Source: Halobium salinum (GTDB lineage Archaea; Halobacteriota; Halobacteria; Halobacteriales; Haloferacaceae). From it: DNA of 64,000 nucleotides. Below, in pieces: positions 44,647-52,402 of the stretch; position 1 is the first letter of the stretch; each line of letters opens with the position of its first letter. The stretch is taken from NCBI RefSeq assembly GCF_026586625.1, contig NZ_JAODIW010000006.1:1525061-1589060 (forward strand), written 5' to 3'. The notes under the pieces were generated by a model that had not been told where the DNA came from, ran no database searches, and was given only the letters and a program-made list of their open reading frames with translations. Made by a program: the position numbers and the translations under genes.

Positions 44647-45734
44647 GGTCTCCTCCGAATCAGCGCCGTCCGCGTCCCCGAGTAGACGGGCTCATCGCGC
44701 TGGTTCACGGCGTAGTGTCTGAACGTGACGCGGCCGGCCGCGTCGCTGCCCGTGTCGGGGTCGGCGTCGAGCACGCGCGTGACCGCCGAGACGGTGTCGC
44801 CGGCGACGATGAAGTCGTGGAAGCGCTCGTCCTCGCATCGCTCCTCGCGCCACGTCGCCTCGTCGGAGCGGGCGTGGCCGAGCGCGACCGACCGGGTCAC
44901 GTCGCCGTAGACGACCGGTTCCCCCGAGGGCGAGTCGGCCATCGCGTGCGCGTCGTGGTGTTGCTTCGCGGTGTTGAGCGTGCGCAGCGGGAGCACCGAC
45001 AGCAGGTAGTCGTCGACGGTGCGCCCGCGCTCGTGGCGGTAGGCGACCGCGGCGTCCCGTCCGTCCGTCCGGTCGAGGGCGGTCCGGAAGTCCTCGAAGT
45101 ACGGCCCCTCGGGGGCGACGAGGTCGGCCGGGAGCGACGGCTCCGAGCGTTCCTCGGGGGTGGTTTCCCCGCCGTCGGTGGCCGCCCGACGGTCGTCGTC
45201 GGTCGACGGCGGCTCGGTCGGCTCCCGTCGCGGCACCATGTTCGTCCGCTCGTAAGCGCAGACGACCTCGCCGGTGTCGGCGTCGAGTCCCCGAGTCTCC
45301 CACGTGACGATGCCGTAGTCGGGGCGGGACGATGAGGGCCGCGTGACGACCGTCTCGGACTCGACGACGAGGTCGGTGCCGGGGGCGACCGCGCCCGAAG
45401 GGTACCGCACGTCGGTCCGACCGAGGAAGTAGCCGCCCTTCTCGCTGAGGTCCTCGACGCTCGGCCCCATCGTGCAGGCGAGCAGGTAGTCCGGGTGCGT
45501 CGGCGGGGCATCGTACCCCCGCTCCCGGGCGGCGTCGAGGCGCCAGTACGCCGGGTCGTGGTTCAGCGTCTGGCTCGCCCAGCAGTCGCTCCCCGCCCGC
45601 GTGAGGCGAATCCCGCGCTCGTGGTCGATGGTCTCCCCCTCGGTGAACGTCTCGAAGTACCGGCCCTTCTCGCGAACTGGGGCGCGGGCGAGCGCGTCAG
45701 CCGTCCGTGCGAGAAACGGGTCGTCGCCGTTCAT
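44643..45734 (-). CDS. mch: Mesaconyl-CoA hydratase (MaoC-like)
   Basis: A 363-residue double hot-dog hydratase. Motifs: YFETFTEGETIDHERGIRLT, HPDYLLACTMGPSVEDLSEKGGYFLGRTDVRYPSGAVAPGTDLVVESE-type N-domain (about 78-118), and VYGDVTRSVALGHARSDEA with the C-terminal hot-dog. It hydrates mesaconyl-CoA to beta-methylmalyl-CoA. A low-complexity acidic linker of about 45 residues (170-215) joins the two domains. Start at ATG 45734 overlaps the MAL stop (ATGA). Confidence 0.9.
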   Translation of the reverse strand: MNGDDPFLARTADALARAPVREKGRYFETFTEGETIDHERGIRLTRAGSDCWASQTLNHDPAYWRLDAARERGYDAPPTHPDYLLACTMGPSVEDLSEKGGYFLGRTDVRYPSGAVAPGTDLVVESETVVTRPSSSRPDYGIVTWETRGLDADTGEVVCAYERTNMVPRREPTEPPSTDDDRRAATDGGETTPEERSEPSLPADLVAPEGPYFEDFRTALDRTDGRDAAVAYRHERGRTVDDYLLSVLPLRTLNTAKQHHDAHAMADSPSGEPVVYGDVTRSVALGHARSDEATWREERCEDERFHDFIVAGDTVSAVTRVLDADPDTGSDAAGRVTFRHYAVNQRDEPVYSGTRTALIRRRP

Positions 45735-47071
45735 CGGTCGACACCCCCGTCGGCGGCGGTCGGCGTGCGCCCCGGCCTCCGCTCCGAACCCGGCTTCCGC
45801 CGGTCCGCCCGCCGTGTGACCGTCCGGCGCATCTCGTTCTCGACGACCATGTACCCCTCGTCGAACCCCATCCCGGGTTTCGCGAGGGTCTGCGCGGCGT
45901 CGGTCGCGAGCGCGACGTGGGCACAGACCCGCGCCGAGCGGTCGGTCTCGTTGCACGTCCCGCCGAGGTACGCACGGGTGTCGGTGCCCTCGCAGGCCAG
46001 CACGGCGGCGACGCTGCGGTCGACGCCGCCGAGGTCCGGCGTCTTCACCTGCACGAGGTCGGCGGCGCCGGCGTCGACGAACGCCCGCACGTCCTCAAGG
46101 GTGTCACACCACTCGTCGGCGACGACGTCGACGGCGACGCCGGCGTCGGCAAGCCCCTCTCGGAGTTCGCACATCGCGTGAATCTGCTCGGCCCGTCCGC
46201 CCTCGTCCATCGGCCCCTCGACCTGCAGAGGGTACGGCGCGGCCGCCGCCCGCAGGTCGGCGAGATAGTCGACCACCTCGGCGCGGTCGTACGGCGGGCC
46301 GAACAGGTCCCCGAGGGTACCGTACACGTCGACGTGGAAGCGGGGCTCGTACGCCTCACCCGCCGCGGCCGCGTCGGCGACCGCCTCGTCGGCCCGGTCC
46401 GCGAGCCACGCGAGGTACTCGCGGAGTCGGCTCCCGTCCTCGCCCACCGCCTCGGCGCTGTTGAACAGCCCGTGGGGGAGGACGGGGGTCCGCTTCAGCA
46501 GCATCTTCTCGGCGGTGCGCCGGCGTTCGTCGCCGGACTGCCCGAACACCGGAATCGGCTCGGTCGCCGGGTCGAGGTCGAACTCGTCGGCGAGCACGTC
46601 GGTCATCGTCGTCCCGCGGGCCAGCGCCGCCGCGTGTAACAGCGCCTGCGAGACACCGTACCTGACGGCGGTGTGGAGTCGGTCGCCGCCGGGGCGCATC
46701 GCCTCCAGCAGGGCCGCGTTCTCGCGGAACGCCGCCGCGTCGCGCCCGCGGAGGTTGTCGGCGACGGGACCCTCGACCGTCGAGCGGTGGTCGCCGGCGA
46801 AGAAGGGCGGGTCGCGCCCGCCGGCACCCGAGTACTGGACGGCACAGCAGTCGCCGTGGGCGACGAGGCTCCTGTCCGGTCCGGCGGGGGAGCCGAGGTC
46901 GAGTTCGACCGACAGCGCCTCGCCGGCCTGCCTGACGCGGGTGAACCCCGCCGTTCGCGGTTCGCCGCGGTAGTCGAACCCGTCGCGTTCGGCGCCGGCC
47001 TTGATGGCCGCCTGGTCGTCGGTGTAGAACCCCGAGACGGTCGGCGTCGCTCGAATCGTTCGAATCCTCAT
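45731..47071 (-). CDS. mal: Methylaspartate ammonia-lyase
   Basis: A 446-residue enolase-superfamily lyase. The catalytic residues of MAL are recognisable: H200 in LPHGLFN, metal ligands D248 (VDVYG), E285 (VEGPMDEGG) and D319 (ADEWCD), and Q341-K343 in VQVKTPD. It removes ammonia from (2S,3S)-3-methylaspartate to give mesaconate. The C-terminus has an Arg-rich extension of about 40 residues beyond the fold. Overlaps its neighbours by ATGA. Confidence 0.95.
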   Translation of the reverse strand: MRIRTIRATPTVSGFYTDDQAAIKAGAERDGFDYRGEPRTAGFTRVRQAGEALSVELDLGSPAGPDRSLVAHGDCCAVQYSGAGGRDPPFFAGDHRSTVEGPVADNLRGRDAAAFRENAALLEAMRPGGDRLHTAVRYGVSQALLHAAALARGTTMTDVLADEFDLDPATEPIPVFGQSGDERRRTAEKMLLKRTPVLPHGLFNSAEAVGEDGSRLREYLAWLADRADEAVADAAAAGEAYEPRFHVDVYGTLGDLFGPPYDRAEVVDYLADLRAAAAPYPLQVEGPMDEGGRAEQIHAMCELREGLADAGVAVDVVADEWCDTLEDVRAFVDAGAADLVQVKTPDLGGVDRSVAAVLACEGTDTRAYLGGTCNETDRSARVCAHVALATDAAQTLAKPGMGFDEGYMVVENEMRRTVTRRADRRKPGSERRPGRTPTAADGGVDR

Positions 47072-48585
47072 GTCGAGTCGTCACCCCCTGTGGCGACCGT
47101 CGCCTCCTCCGATGGTGCGTCCTCCGGGTCACCATCCGTCCTCGGTCGACCGATGAGTCGCCCTTCGCCGATGGCGTCGACGTCGTCGGCGACCATCCGG
47201 AACGACCGCGGACGGTTCTCGGTACGGGCGCGCTCGTCGAGGCGGTTCTCGTGGACCTCCCTGATATCGGCCGGGAGCGCCAGGTCGCCGAACGCCAGAA
47301 TCCGGACCCGACCGTCGTCGTCGCGTGCCGGGAGCACGGCCCCCTTGGCGCTCTCGCTCGGGGCGAACGGCACGTCGAGCCTCCCCGTCTCGAAGGCGCG
47401 GACGACGCCGCGGGCGACGTCCCCGTCGCCAGCGTCGAGGACCGCCTCGACGAGCGGCCGTGTCGAACGCTCGATGAACGCCTGTTCGTCGTCGATGCCG
47501 TCGATGTCGACTCGCTGGTCGAGGAGCATGTCGATGAGCTGTCTGGTGGTCCGGAGGCCGGCGGCGTTCGCCTCGCGGGTGGGGACGCCCCGGAACTCCT
47601 GTGGTGACTTCGTGATGACCTTGTCCGGCCGGGCGATAGCCGCCGTCGCGCCGCCGAGACCGATGACGCCGCTGGCGCGAGCCTCGTCGGGCGGGAACCC
47701 GCCCATCCACTCGTGGAAGACGGTGGTGACGGTCACGTCGTCCGGGAGGTACGCCTCGCCCAAGGAGCGCAGGGCGCGGAGGGCGGCCACGTCCTGGACG
47801 AGGTTGCCGACCTGTCCGTACCCCAGCGTGAGGCTCTTCACGCCCTGGGTGGCCGCGAGCAGGCCCTCGACGACCATCACCGCGATGGCGATGCAGGGCG
47901 GGACGAGCGTCCCCGTGAGCGGCCCGAACGGCTCGCGGTTGATGCGGACGCCGAACTCGGTGTAGAGACCGGCGAGGCGGTCGACGAACTGCCAGTGGGC
48001 GATGGTCTCGGCGAGGTCGCGACGCTTGCAGTACGGGATGTTGTACGAGACGGGGCCCCCCTCGAAGGACTGGAACCCGCCGGCGAAGGTGACCATCGCG
48101 AGCAGGCGGGCGTCGGGGGTGCCGTGGCGCACTTCGACCGGCGCGTCGACGCGCTCGATAAGCTCCCGACAGCCGTCGACGCCGTGGTTCACGGCTGGAA
48201 AGCCGTTGAGCGTGTCTTCGCCGGTCTCTCGGGCCTCGTCTAACCCCTGCTGGGCCTTCCCGTACTCGTTGTCGCGGGTGTACGAGTCGATGGTCGTTGG
48301 CAACAGGTCGGCGCCGCCCTCTCGGCGGAGGTAGTCGAGCAGAGCGCACTGGTCGTCGAGGCGAGGGACGCCCGCTCTCGGCTGGAGCAGGGGTGTGTCG
48401 GCCGATTCGAGCACCGGGGCGAACCGCTTGCGCTCGGGGAGGGACTCGTGGTAGGCCACCGCCTCCGCGAAGTCGACCGCGTCGGCGGTGGGCCAGTCCC
48501 CGCGGAGGGAGTCGGCGACGGCGCGGAGTTCGGACTCGGGGAGGCGCTCGTCGCGAAGCCCCTCGAGAGACGTATCGTCGGACAC
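47068..48585 (-). CDS. glmE: Glutamate mutase subunit E (catalytic)
   Basis: A 505-residue TIM-barrel subunit of B12-dependent glutamate mutase, converting L-glutamate to methylaspartate. The opening RDERLPESELRAVADSLRGDWPTADAVDFAEAVAYHESLPERKRF is near the N-terminus, FPAVNHGVDGCRELIERVDAPVEVRHGTPDARLLA around 142-177, and SFEGGPVSYNIPYCKRRDL binds substrate. Start GTG 48585, 1 nt after the glmS stop. An acidic Asp/Glu tail closes it. Confidence 0.93.
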   Translation of the reverse strand: MSDDTSLEGLRDERLPESELRAVADSLRGDWPTADAVDFAEAVAYHESLPERKRFAPVLESADTPLLQPRAGVPRLDDQCALLDYLRREGGADLLPTTIDSYTRDNEYGKAQQGLDEARETGEDTLNGFPAVNHGVDGCRELIERVDAPVEVRHGTPDARLLAMVTFAGGFQSFEGGPVSYNIPYCKRRDLAETIAHWQFVDRLAGLYTEFGVRINREPFGPLTGTLVPPCIAIAVMVVEGLLAATQGVKSLTLGYGQVGNLVQDVAALRALRSLGEAYLPDDVTVTTVFHEWMGGFPPDEARASGVIGLGGATAAIARPDKVITKSPQEFRGVPTREANAAGLRTTRQLIDMLLDQRVDIDGIDDEQAFIERSTRPLVEAVLDAGDGDVARGVVRAFETGRLDVPFAPSESAKGAVLPARDDDGRVRILAFGDLALPADIREVHENRLDERARTENRPRSFRMVADDVDAIGEGRLIGRPRTDGDPEDAPSEEATVATGGDDST

Positions 48586-48586
48586 G

Positions 48587-49027
48587 TCAGCCCTCGACCC
48601 GTATCGGTTCGCGCTCGGTGACCCGAACGTCGAGGTCCGCCCGAAGGGCGTCGACGGCCTCGTGGGGTTCGGTCTCGGCGTCGAAGACGCGGTCGAACCC
48701 CATCGCCTCGAAGCGCTCGCGGGTGGCCTCGGGGTCGTCCTGACCGACGGCGAGGTTGCCGCCGACGTAGGTGACCGGGTCGAGGTCGGCTCCGGCGAGG
48801 CGCTCGTGGAAGCCGGCGCAGTCCTGCGCCGCGTGGCCGTACAGCGAGGAGACGAGCACCGCGTCGGCGTCGTGTTCGCGGGCCGCGTCGACGAACTCCG
48901 CCTGACTCGTCTGGACGCCGAGGTTCACCACGTCGAACCCGGCCGCCGACAGCGCGTGTTCGAGGATGGTGATGCCGACCACGTGGGCGTCGGAACCGAC
49001 GACGCCCAGTATGAGAGTTCGAGGCAT
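48587..49027 (-). CDS. glmS: Glutamate mutase subunit S (cobalamin-binding)
   Basis: A 146-residue B12-binding subunit with the DxHxxG motif D13-A-H15-V-V-G18 that supplies the cobalt-ligating His, then VLVSSLYGHA and VGGNLAVGQ. It hands the adenosyl-B12 radical to subunit E. First gene of the operon; it faces an AT-rich divergent promoter region. Not to be confused with glucosamine synthase glmS; mamA is another name in use. Confidence 0.93.
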   Translation of the reverse strand: MPRTLILGVVGSDAHVVGITILEHALSAAGFDVVNLGVQTSQAEFVDAAREHDADAVLVSSLYGHAAQDCAGFHERLAGADLDPVTYVGGNLAVGQDDPEATRERFEAMGFDRVFDAETEPHEAVDALRADLDVRVTEREPIRVEG

Positions 49028-49186
49028 TCATCATGAACGACCGTGATAGATTTGATAAACGTAATGGTTTATCGTGTTAATATACCTATGACACCTTCGC
49101 CGGCCCGGGAGGTATGGGTACAGTGGAAGGCGATATTAACATGATTATTCGTTATGTTTTTGAGTCGCCTCGTCGACGCCGGAGCC
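49028..49186. promoter_or_regulatory. Divergent AT-rich promoter region with inverted repeats
   Basis: The 159-bp gap between glmS (minus) and the CoA-transferase gene (plus) is far richer in A/T than the genes. It holds GATAAAC-GTAATG-GTTTATC (perfect 7-bp arms, 49054-49073) and TGTTAATAT (49075-49083) with ATATTAACA (49133-49141), 9-bp arms. TATA-like sequences lie at about 49050-49060 (minus) and 49152-49161 (plus). These are good operator candidates for shared regulation. Confidence 0.75.
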
Positions 49187-50392
49187 ATGGGAGCGCTCTC
49201 GGACCTCCGCGTCGTCGACCTGACGCAGGTGCTCGCCGGCCCGTACTGTACCATGCTCTTGGCGGACCTCGGGGCCGACGTGGTGAAGGTCGAACGACCC
49301 GGCGGCGACCTCATCCGGCCGAACCCGCCGTTCCTCGACGACGGGGACACCGACCCCGCGGACCAGCCCTACGGCGGCTACTTCCAGAGCGTCAACCGGG
49401 GGAAGCGCTCCGTCGAACTGGACCTCGGGGACCGGCGGGACAGGACGGACTTCCTCTCGCTGGTCGAGACCGCCGACGTGGTCGTCGAGAACTACCGCGC
49501 GGGGACGATGGAGCGCTTCGACCTCGGCTACGAGACGCTCCGCGAGCACAATCCCGAGCTGATCTACGCGGCCATCCGCGGCTTCGGCGACCCGCGGACG
49601 GGCGAGACCGACCGGCAGGGTCGGCCCTGTTTCGACCTCGTCGCGCAGGCGCTCGGCGGCGTGATGGAGATTACGGGCCAGGCGGACGGCCCGCCCACGA
49701 AGGTCGGTCCCGGCGTCGGCGACCTCTTCACCGCGACGCTCAACGCGGTGGGCATCCTCGCCGCCGTCCACCACCGCGAGCGCACGGGTGAGGGCCAGTT
49801 CGTCGACACCGCGATGTACGACAGCATGGTGAGCATGTGCGAGCGGACGGCGTACCAGCGCTCCTACACCGGCGAGGCGCCGACCCGACAGGGGAACTCC
49901 CACCCGACGCTCTTTCCCTACGACGCCTTCGAGACGACCGACGGCCACGTCGTGATAGCCGCCTTCGGCGACGGCCACTGGCGCGCGCTCTGTGCCGCGA
50001 TGGACCGCCCCGACCTCGTCGCCGACTACCCGGACGCCGCCGCTCGCCTCGACGCGCGCGACCACCTTCGCGGGGTGCTCGCCGACTGGGCCGCCGGGCG
50101 GTCGAGCGACGCCGTCGTGGACGCTCTCGACGGCGACGTCCCCTGTGCCCCGGTGCAGGACGCGGACGACGTGGCCGCCGACCCGCACGTCCGCGCCCGC
50201 GAGATGCTGGTCGAGGTCGACCAGCCCGGCACGGGGGAGCGCGTTGAGGTCGCCGGCCAGCCCATCAAGCTGAGCGCGACACCGACCCGGCCAGGCCAGC
50301 GGGCGCCGCTCCTCGACGAACACCGCGAGGAGCTACTGGGTGAGCGGACGGAGCTTCGACGGGCCCGACGAAGCTCGAACGGGAGCCGGTAG
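49187..50392 (+). CDS. mct: Succinyl-CoA:mesaconate CoA-transferase
   Basis: A 401-residue class III CoA-transferase (CaiB/BaiF type). Motifs: LRVVDLTQVLAGPYCTMLLADLGADVVKVERPGGD (6-39), SVNRGKRSVELDL, VVVENYRAGTMERFDLGYE and VDTAMYDSMVSMCE. The catalytic Asp is expected in the GFGDPRTGETDRQGRPCFDLVAQALGGVM region, not verified. The start at ATG 49187 is chosen over 49154 because the upstream ATG is in the TATA-like zone. It activates mesaconate with succinyl-CoA. The 3' end overlaps the DUF389 gene by 60 bp. Confidence 0.9.
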   Translation: MGALSDLRVVDLTQVLAGPYCTMLLADLGADVVKVERPGGDLIRPNPPFLDDGDTDPADQPYGGYFQSVNRGKRSVELDLGDRRDRTDFLSLVETADVVVENYRAGTMERFDLGYETLREHNPELIYAAIRGFGDPRTGETDRQGRPCFDLVAQALGGVMEITGQADGPPTKVGPGVGDLFTATLNAVGILAAVHHRERTGEGQFVDTAMYDSMVSMCERTAYQRSYTGEAPTRQGNSHPTLFPYDAFETTDGHVVIAAFGDGHWRALCAAMDRPDLVADYPDAAARLDARDHLRGVLADWAAGRSSDAVVDALDGDVPCAPVQDADDVAADPHVRAREMLVEVDQPGTGERVEVAGQPIKLSATPTRPGQRAPLLDEHREELLGERTELRRARRSSNGSR

Positions 50393-51703
50393 TCGCGCCC
50401 GTCGCTCGTTCACGCTCGCGTTCGACTCCCGGACCTCGGTGTACTGCACCTGGACGCGGACGTCCCGCCCCGTCCGTTCTTCGATGCGCCGCTCGACAGT
50501 CGGCGGGAGCGACGGGTGAGACCTCTCGACGGTCCGGCTCGCGGTGACGGTGACGTTCGGCGTCGTCCCGGGGACGCCACCGTACTGTGACGAGACCGAT
50601 ACCAGCGTCACCCCCGCGTACCGTGCGTCGTCGAACGTCTCGTCGACCGCACCGTTCACCGACCGCTCGTAGCCGACGTGGAGGCCGCCGAGTGTCGCCG
50701 CGACGACCACCGAGAGGGTGAAGAGAAGGGCGACCACGCCGACGGTCCCGCGGTTCCGCTTCGGGAGGCTGTACGCGAGCCGGGTCTCGTCGACCCAGAC
50801 GGGCCGATACCCGAGCGCGAGGAGCGTTCCCATCGCGCCGAGGTTGATGGCGAGGACGTTCACCGCGAGCAGGGCGAGCGCACCGAGCGCGACGAGAGGG
50901 ACGCCCCACGCGAGCGCGATGCCGCCGGCCGCCGCGGCCGGGACGATGGCCGCGGCTATCATCACGCCGACGAGCGACATCGTCTGGTCGGTCATGTAGC
51001 CGAAGGCACCGACCGCACCTGCGGCGAGGGCCGCCACCGAGGAGAGGAACGTCGGCGCGAACCGGAACCCCATCAGTTCGAGCGACGTGATGGACGCCGT
51101 CGTCGGGACGAATCCGGTCCACCTGACGACCAGCGTGAACGCGGCCGCTGCGAGGACGGCGACGGCCAGCCCCACCACCTGTCGCTTCGCGCTCCCGACG
51201 TACATCTCCCAGTCGCCGTGGATGATGCCGGCTGTCGTCGACAGCGCCGAACTCACCTGCGGCGCGATGACCATCGACCCGACGACGACGGCCGGCGAGT
51301 CGATGAGGAGTCCGACCGTCGCGACGACGACGCTGAGAATCGTCCCGAGATAGTAGGTGGTCTCGGGCCACTGCATCTCCAGAATCTTCGAGTGGAGTTC
51401 CCGGCGAGAGAGCCCCCGGAGTTCGGTGGAGTACTCCGACCGGATTTCCTCGTACCGGGGTGTCTCCGCGTGAGAGGCCTCGGCGAGGACGTTGTACGCG
51501 TCGTCGGAGACGCCGGCGTCAGTGAGGTCGTGGAACACGTCGGAGACGGCCTCGCTGGGCAGGGGGAACAGGAACAGCCTGCCGGGGTCTTCGTCCTCGT
51601 CGCCGTCGTCCCGTATCGAGACGTAGTCCAGGCCGTGGGCCTCCAGCACCCCTTCGACGTCGTCGGCGACCTTCTCGTACACGCGGAGGTTGACCTGTCG
51701 CAT
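50333..51703 (-). CDS. DUF389 family membrane protein
   Basis: A 456-residue protein of the DUF389 (TIGR00341-type) family. It has a cytoplasmic N-domain of about 115 residues, about six membrane helices in 115-325 with DSPAVVVGSMVIAPQVSSAL and GAVGAFGYMTDQTMSLVGVMIAAAIVPAAAA, and a C-terminal periplasmic-like domain. Function unknown, sometimes linked to ion channels. Its stop lies 60 bp inside the convergent mct gene. Confidence 0.88.
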   Translation of the reverse strand: MRQVNLRVYEKVADDVEGVLEAHGLDYVSIRDDGDEDEDPGRLFLFPLPSEAVSDVFHDLTDAGVSDDAYNVLAEASHAETPRYEEIRSEYSTELRGLSRRELHSKILEMQWPETTYYLGTILSVVVATVGLLIDSPAVVVGSMVIAPQVSSALSTTAGIIHGDWEMYVGSAKRQVVGLAVAVLAAAAFTLVVRWTGFVPTTASITSLELMGFRFAPTFLSSVAALAAGAVGAFGYMTDQTMSLVGVMIAAAIVPAAAAGGIALAWGVPLVALGALALLAVNVLAINLGAMGTLLALGYRPVWVDETRLAYSLPKRNRGTVGVVALLFTLSVVVAATLGGLHVGYERSVNGAVDETFDDARYAGVTLVSVSSQYGGVPGTTPNVTVTASRTVERSHPSLPPTVERRIEERTGRDVRVQVQYTEVRESNASVNERRARLPAPVRASSGPSKLRPLTQ

Positions 51704-51779
51704 CGACGCGGTCTACACCCCCTCCGGGGATGAACAGCGTGGCTGTGATGACCGTGTGAGAGGCTCTCCCGAGCGACGA

Positions 51780-52169
51780 CTACTTCCGGATGATGCCGTC
51801 GAACGACCCGGTCATCACGGTCTCGCCCGCTTCGTTCTCACACTCGACGAGCGAGGCGCCGACGTACCGGTCCTCACGCTCCTCGAGGCGGTCGATGGTG
51901 ACGCGGCAGGTGATCTTCTCGCCGGTGTAGACGGGGCGACGGAAGTCGAACTCCATCGTCCGCGCGAGGAAGTCCATCTCGCCGCCGACCTTCGTCGGGA
52001 GCGTCGCGGTGAGCAGTCCGTGGACGAGCAGTCGCCCCTCGTCGTCGGGTTCGAGGTGGTGGTCGCCGCGGTCGTTCGACAGTTCGGTGAACGTCCGGAC
52101 GTCCGCCTCGGTGAACGTGCGCGAGTAGCTGACGACGTCACCCTCCGCCGGGGGCGTCTCGTCTGTCAT
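51780..52169 (-). CDS. MaoC-like (R)-specific enoyl-CoA hydratase
   Basis: A 129-residue hot-dog protein. FTEADVRTFTELSNDRGDHHLEPDDEGRLLVHGLLTATL carries the hydratase-2-type Asp and His (D..xxH) and the HGLLTA helix; YTGEKITCRVTI follows. It may hydrate (R)-enoyl-CoA or be a related thioester enzyme. It starts 60 nt before the MATE leader promoter region. Substrate unknown. Confidence 0.88.
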   Translation of the reverse strand: MTDETPPAEGDVVSYSRTFTEADVRTFTELSNDRGDHHLEPDDEGRLLVHGLLTATLPTKVGGEMDFLARTMEFDFRRPVYTGEKITCRVTIDRLEEREDRYVGASLVECENEAGETVMTGSFDGIIRK

Positions 52170-52248
52170 GCGCGTCGAGTGGGTAGGCGACCTGAAATAC
52201 TTCCGGGCGAAGAGGCGGCAGTCCGGCCGTCGTTCCGAACGCTTTAGC

Positions 52249-52264
52249 CTGACCAGCCGGTCAG
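52249..52264. promoter_or_regulatory. Operator-like palindrome CTGACC-AGCC-GGTCAG
   Basis: Perfect 6-bp arms with a 4-bp spacer lie immediately downstream of a TATA-like GCTTTAG (52241-52247) and about 12 nt before ATG 52277. A repressor bound here would block transcription of the leader ORF and the MATE gene. Which regulator is unknown. Confidence 0.55.
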
Positions 52265-52276
52265 TGCGAGTAAGGG

Positions 52277-52402
52277 ATGTTCGCTACCAACCGGTCCGTC
52301 GATGCGGCTCTCGGTCGGGATTCGTCCGGTCGAGACGCGTCCAGCGGGGACTGCGTCGCGGCGGCCGGTGCGTTCGGCCGCGCCGGGGTGTCCGCTCAGT
52401 GA
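52277..52402 (+). CDS. 41-residue leader ORF upstream of MATE gene
   Basis: A short ORF from ATG 52277 that is in leaderless spacing to the TATA-like element. Its TGA overlaps the MATE GTG start (GTGA), the style of coupling seen elsewhere in this genome. The peptide is Gly/Ser/Arg-rich with no motif. It may be a translational leader only; alternatively the transcription start is elsewhere and it is untranslated. Confidence 0.4.
   Translation: MFATNRSVDAALGRDSSGRDASSGDCVAAAGAFGRAGVSAQ

Noticed and set aside
49154-49186. ATG 49154 as the start of the CoA-transferase
   Set aside because: It lies within the promoter-like TTATGTTTTT stretch; the ATG at 49187 is in leaderless spacing and begins the conserved fold.
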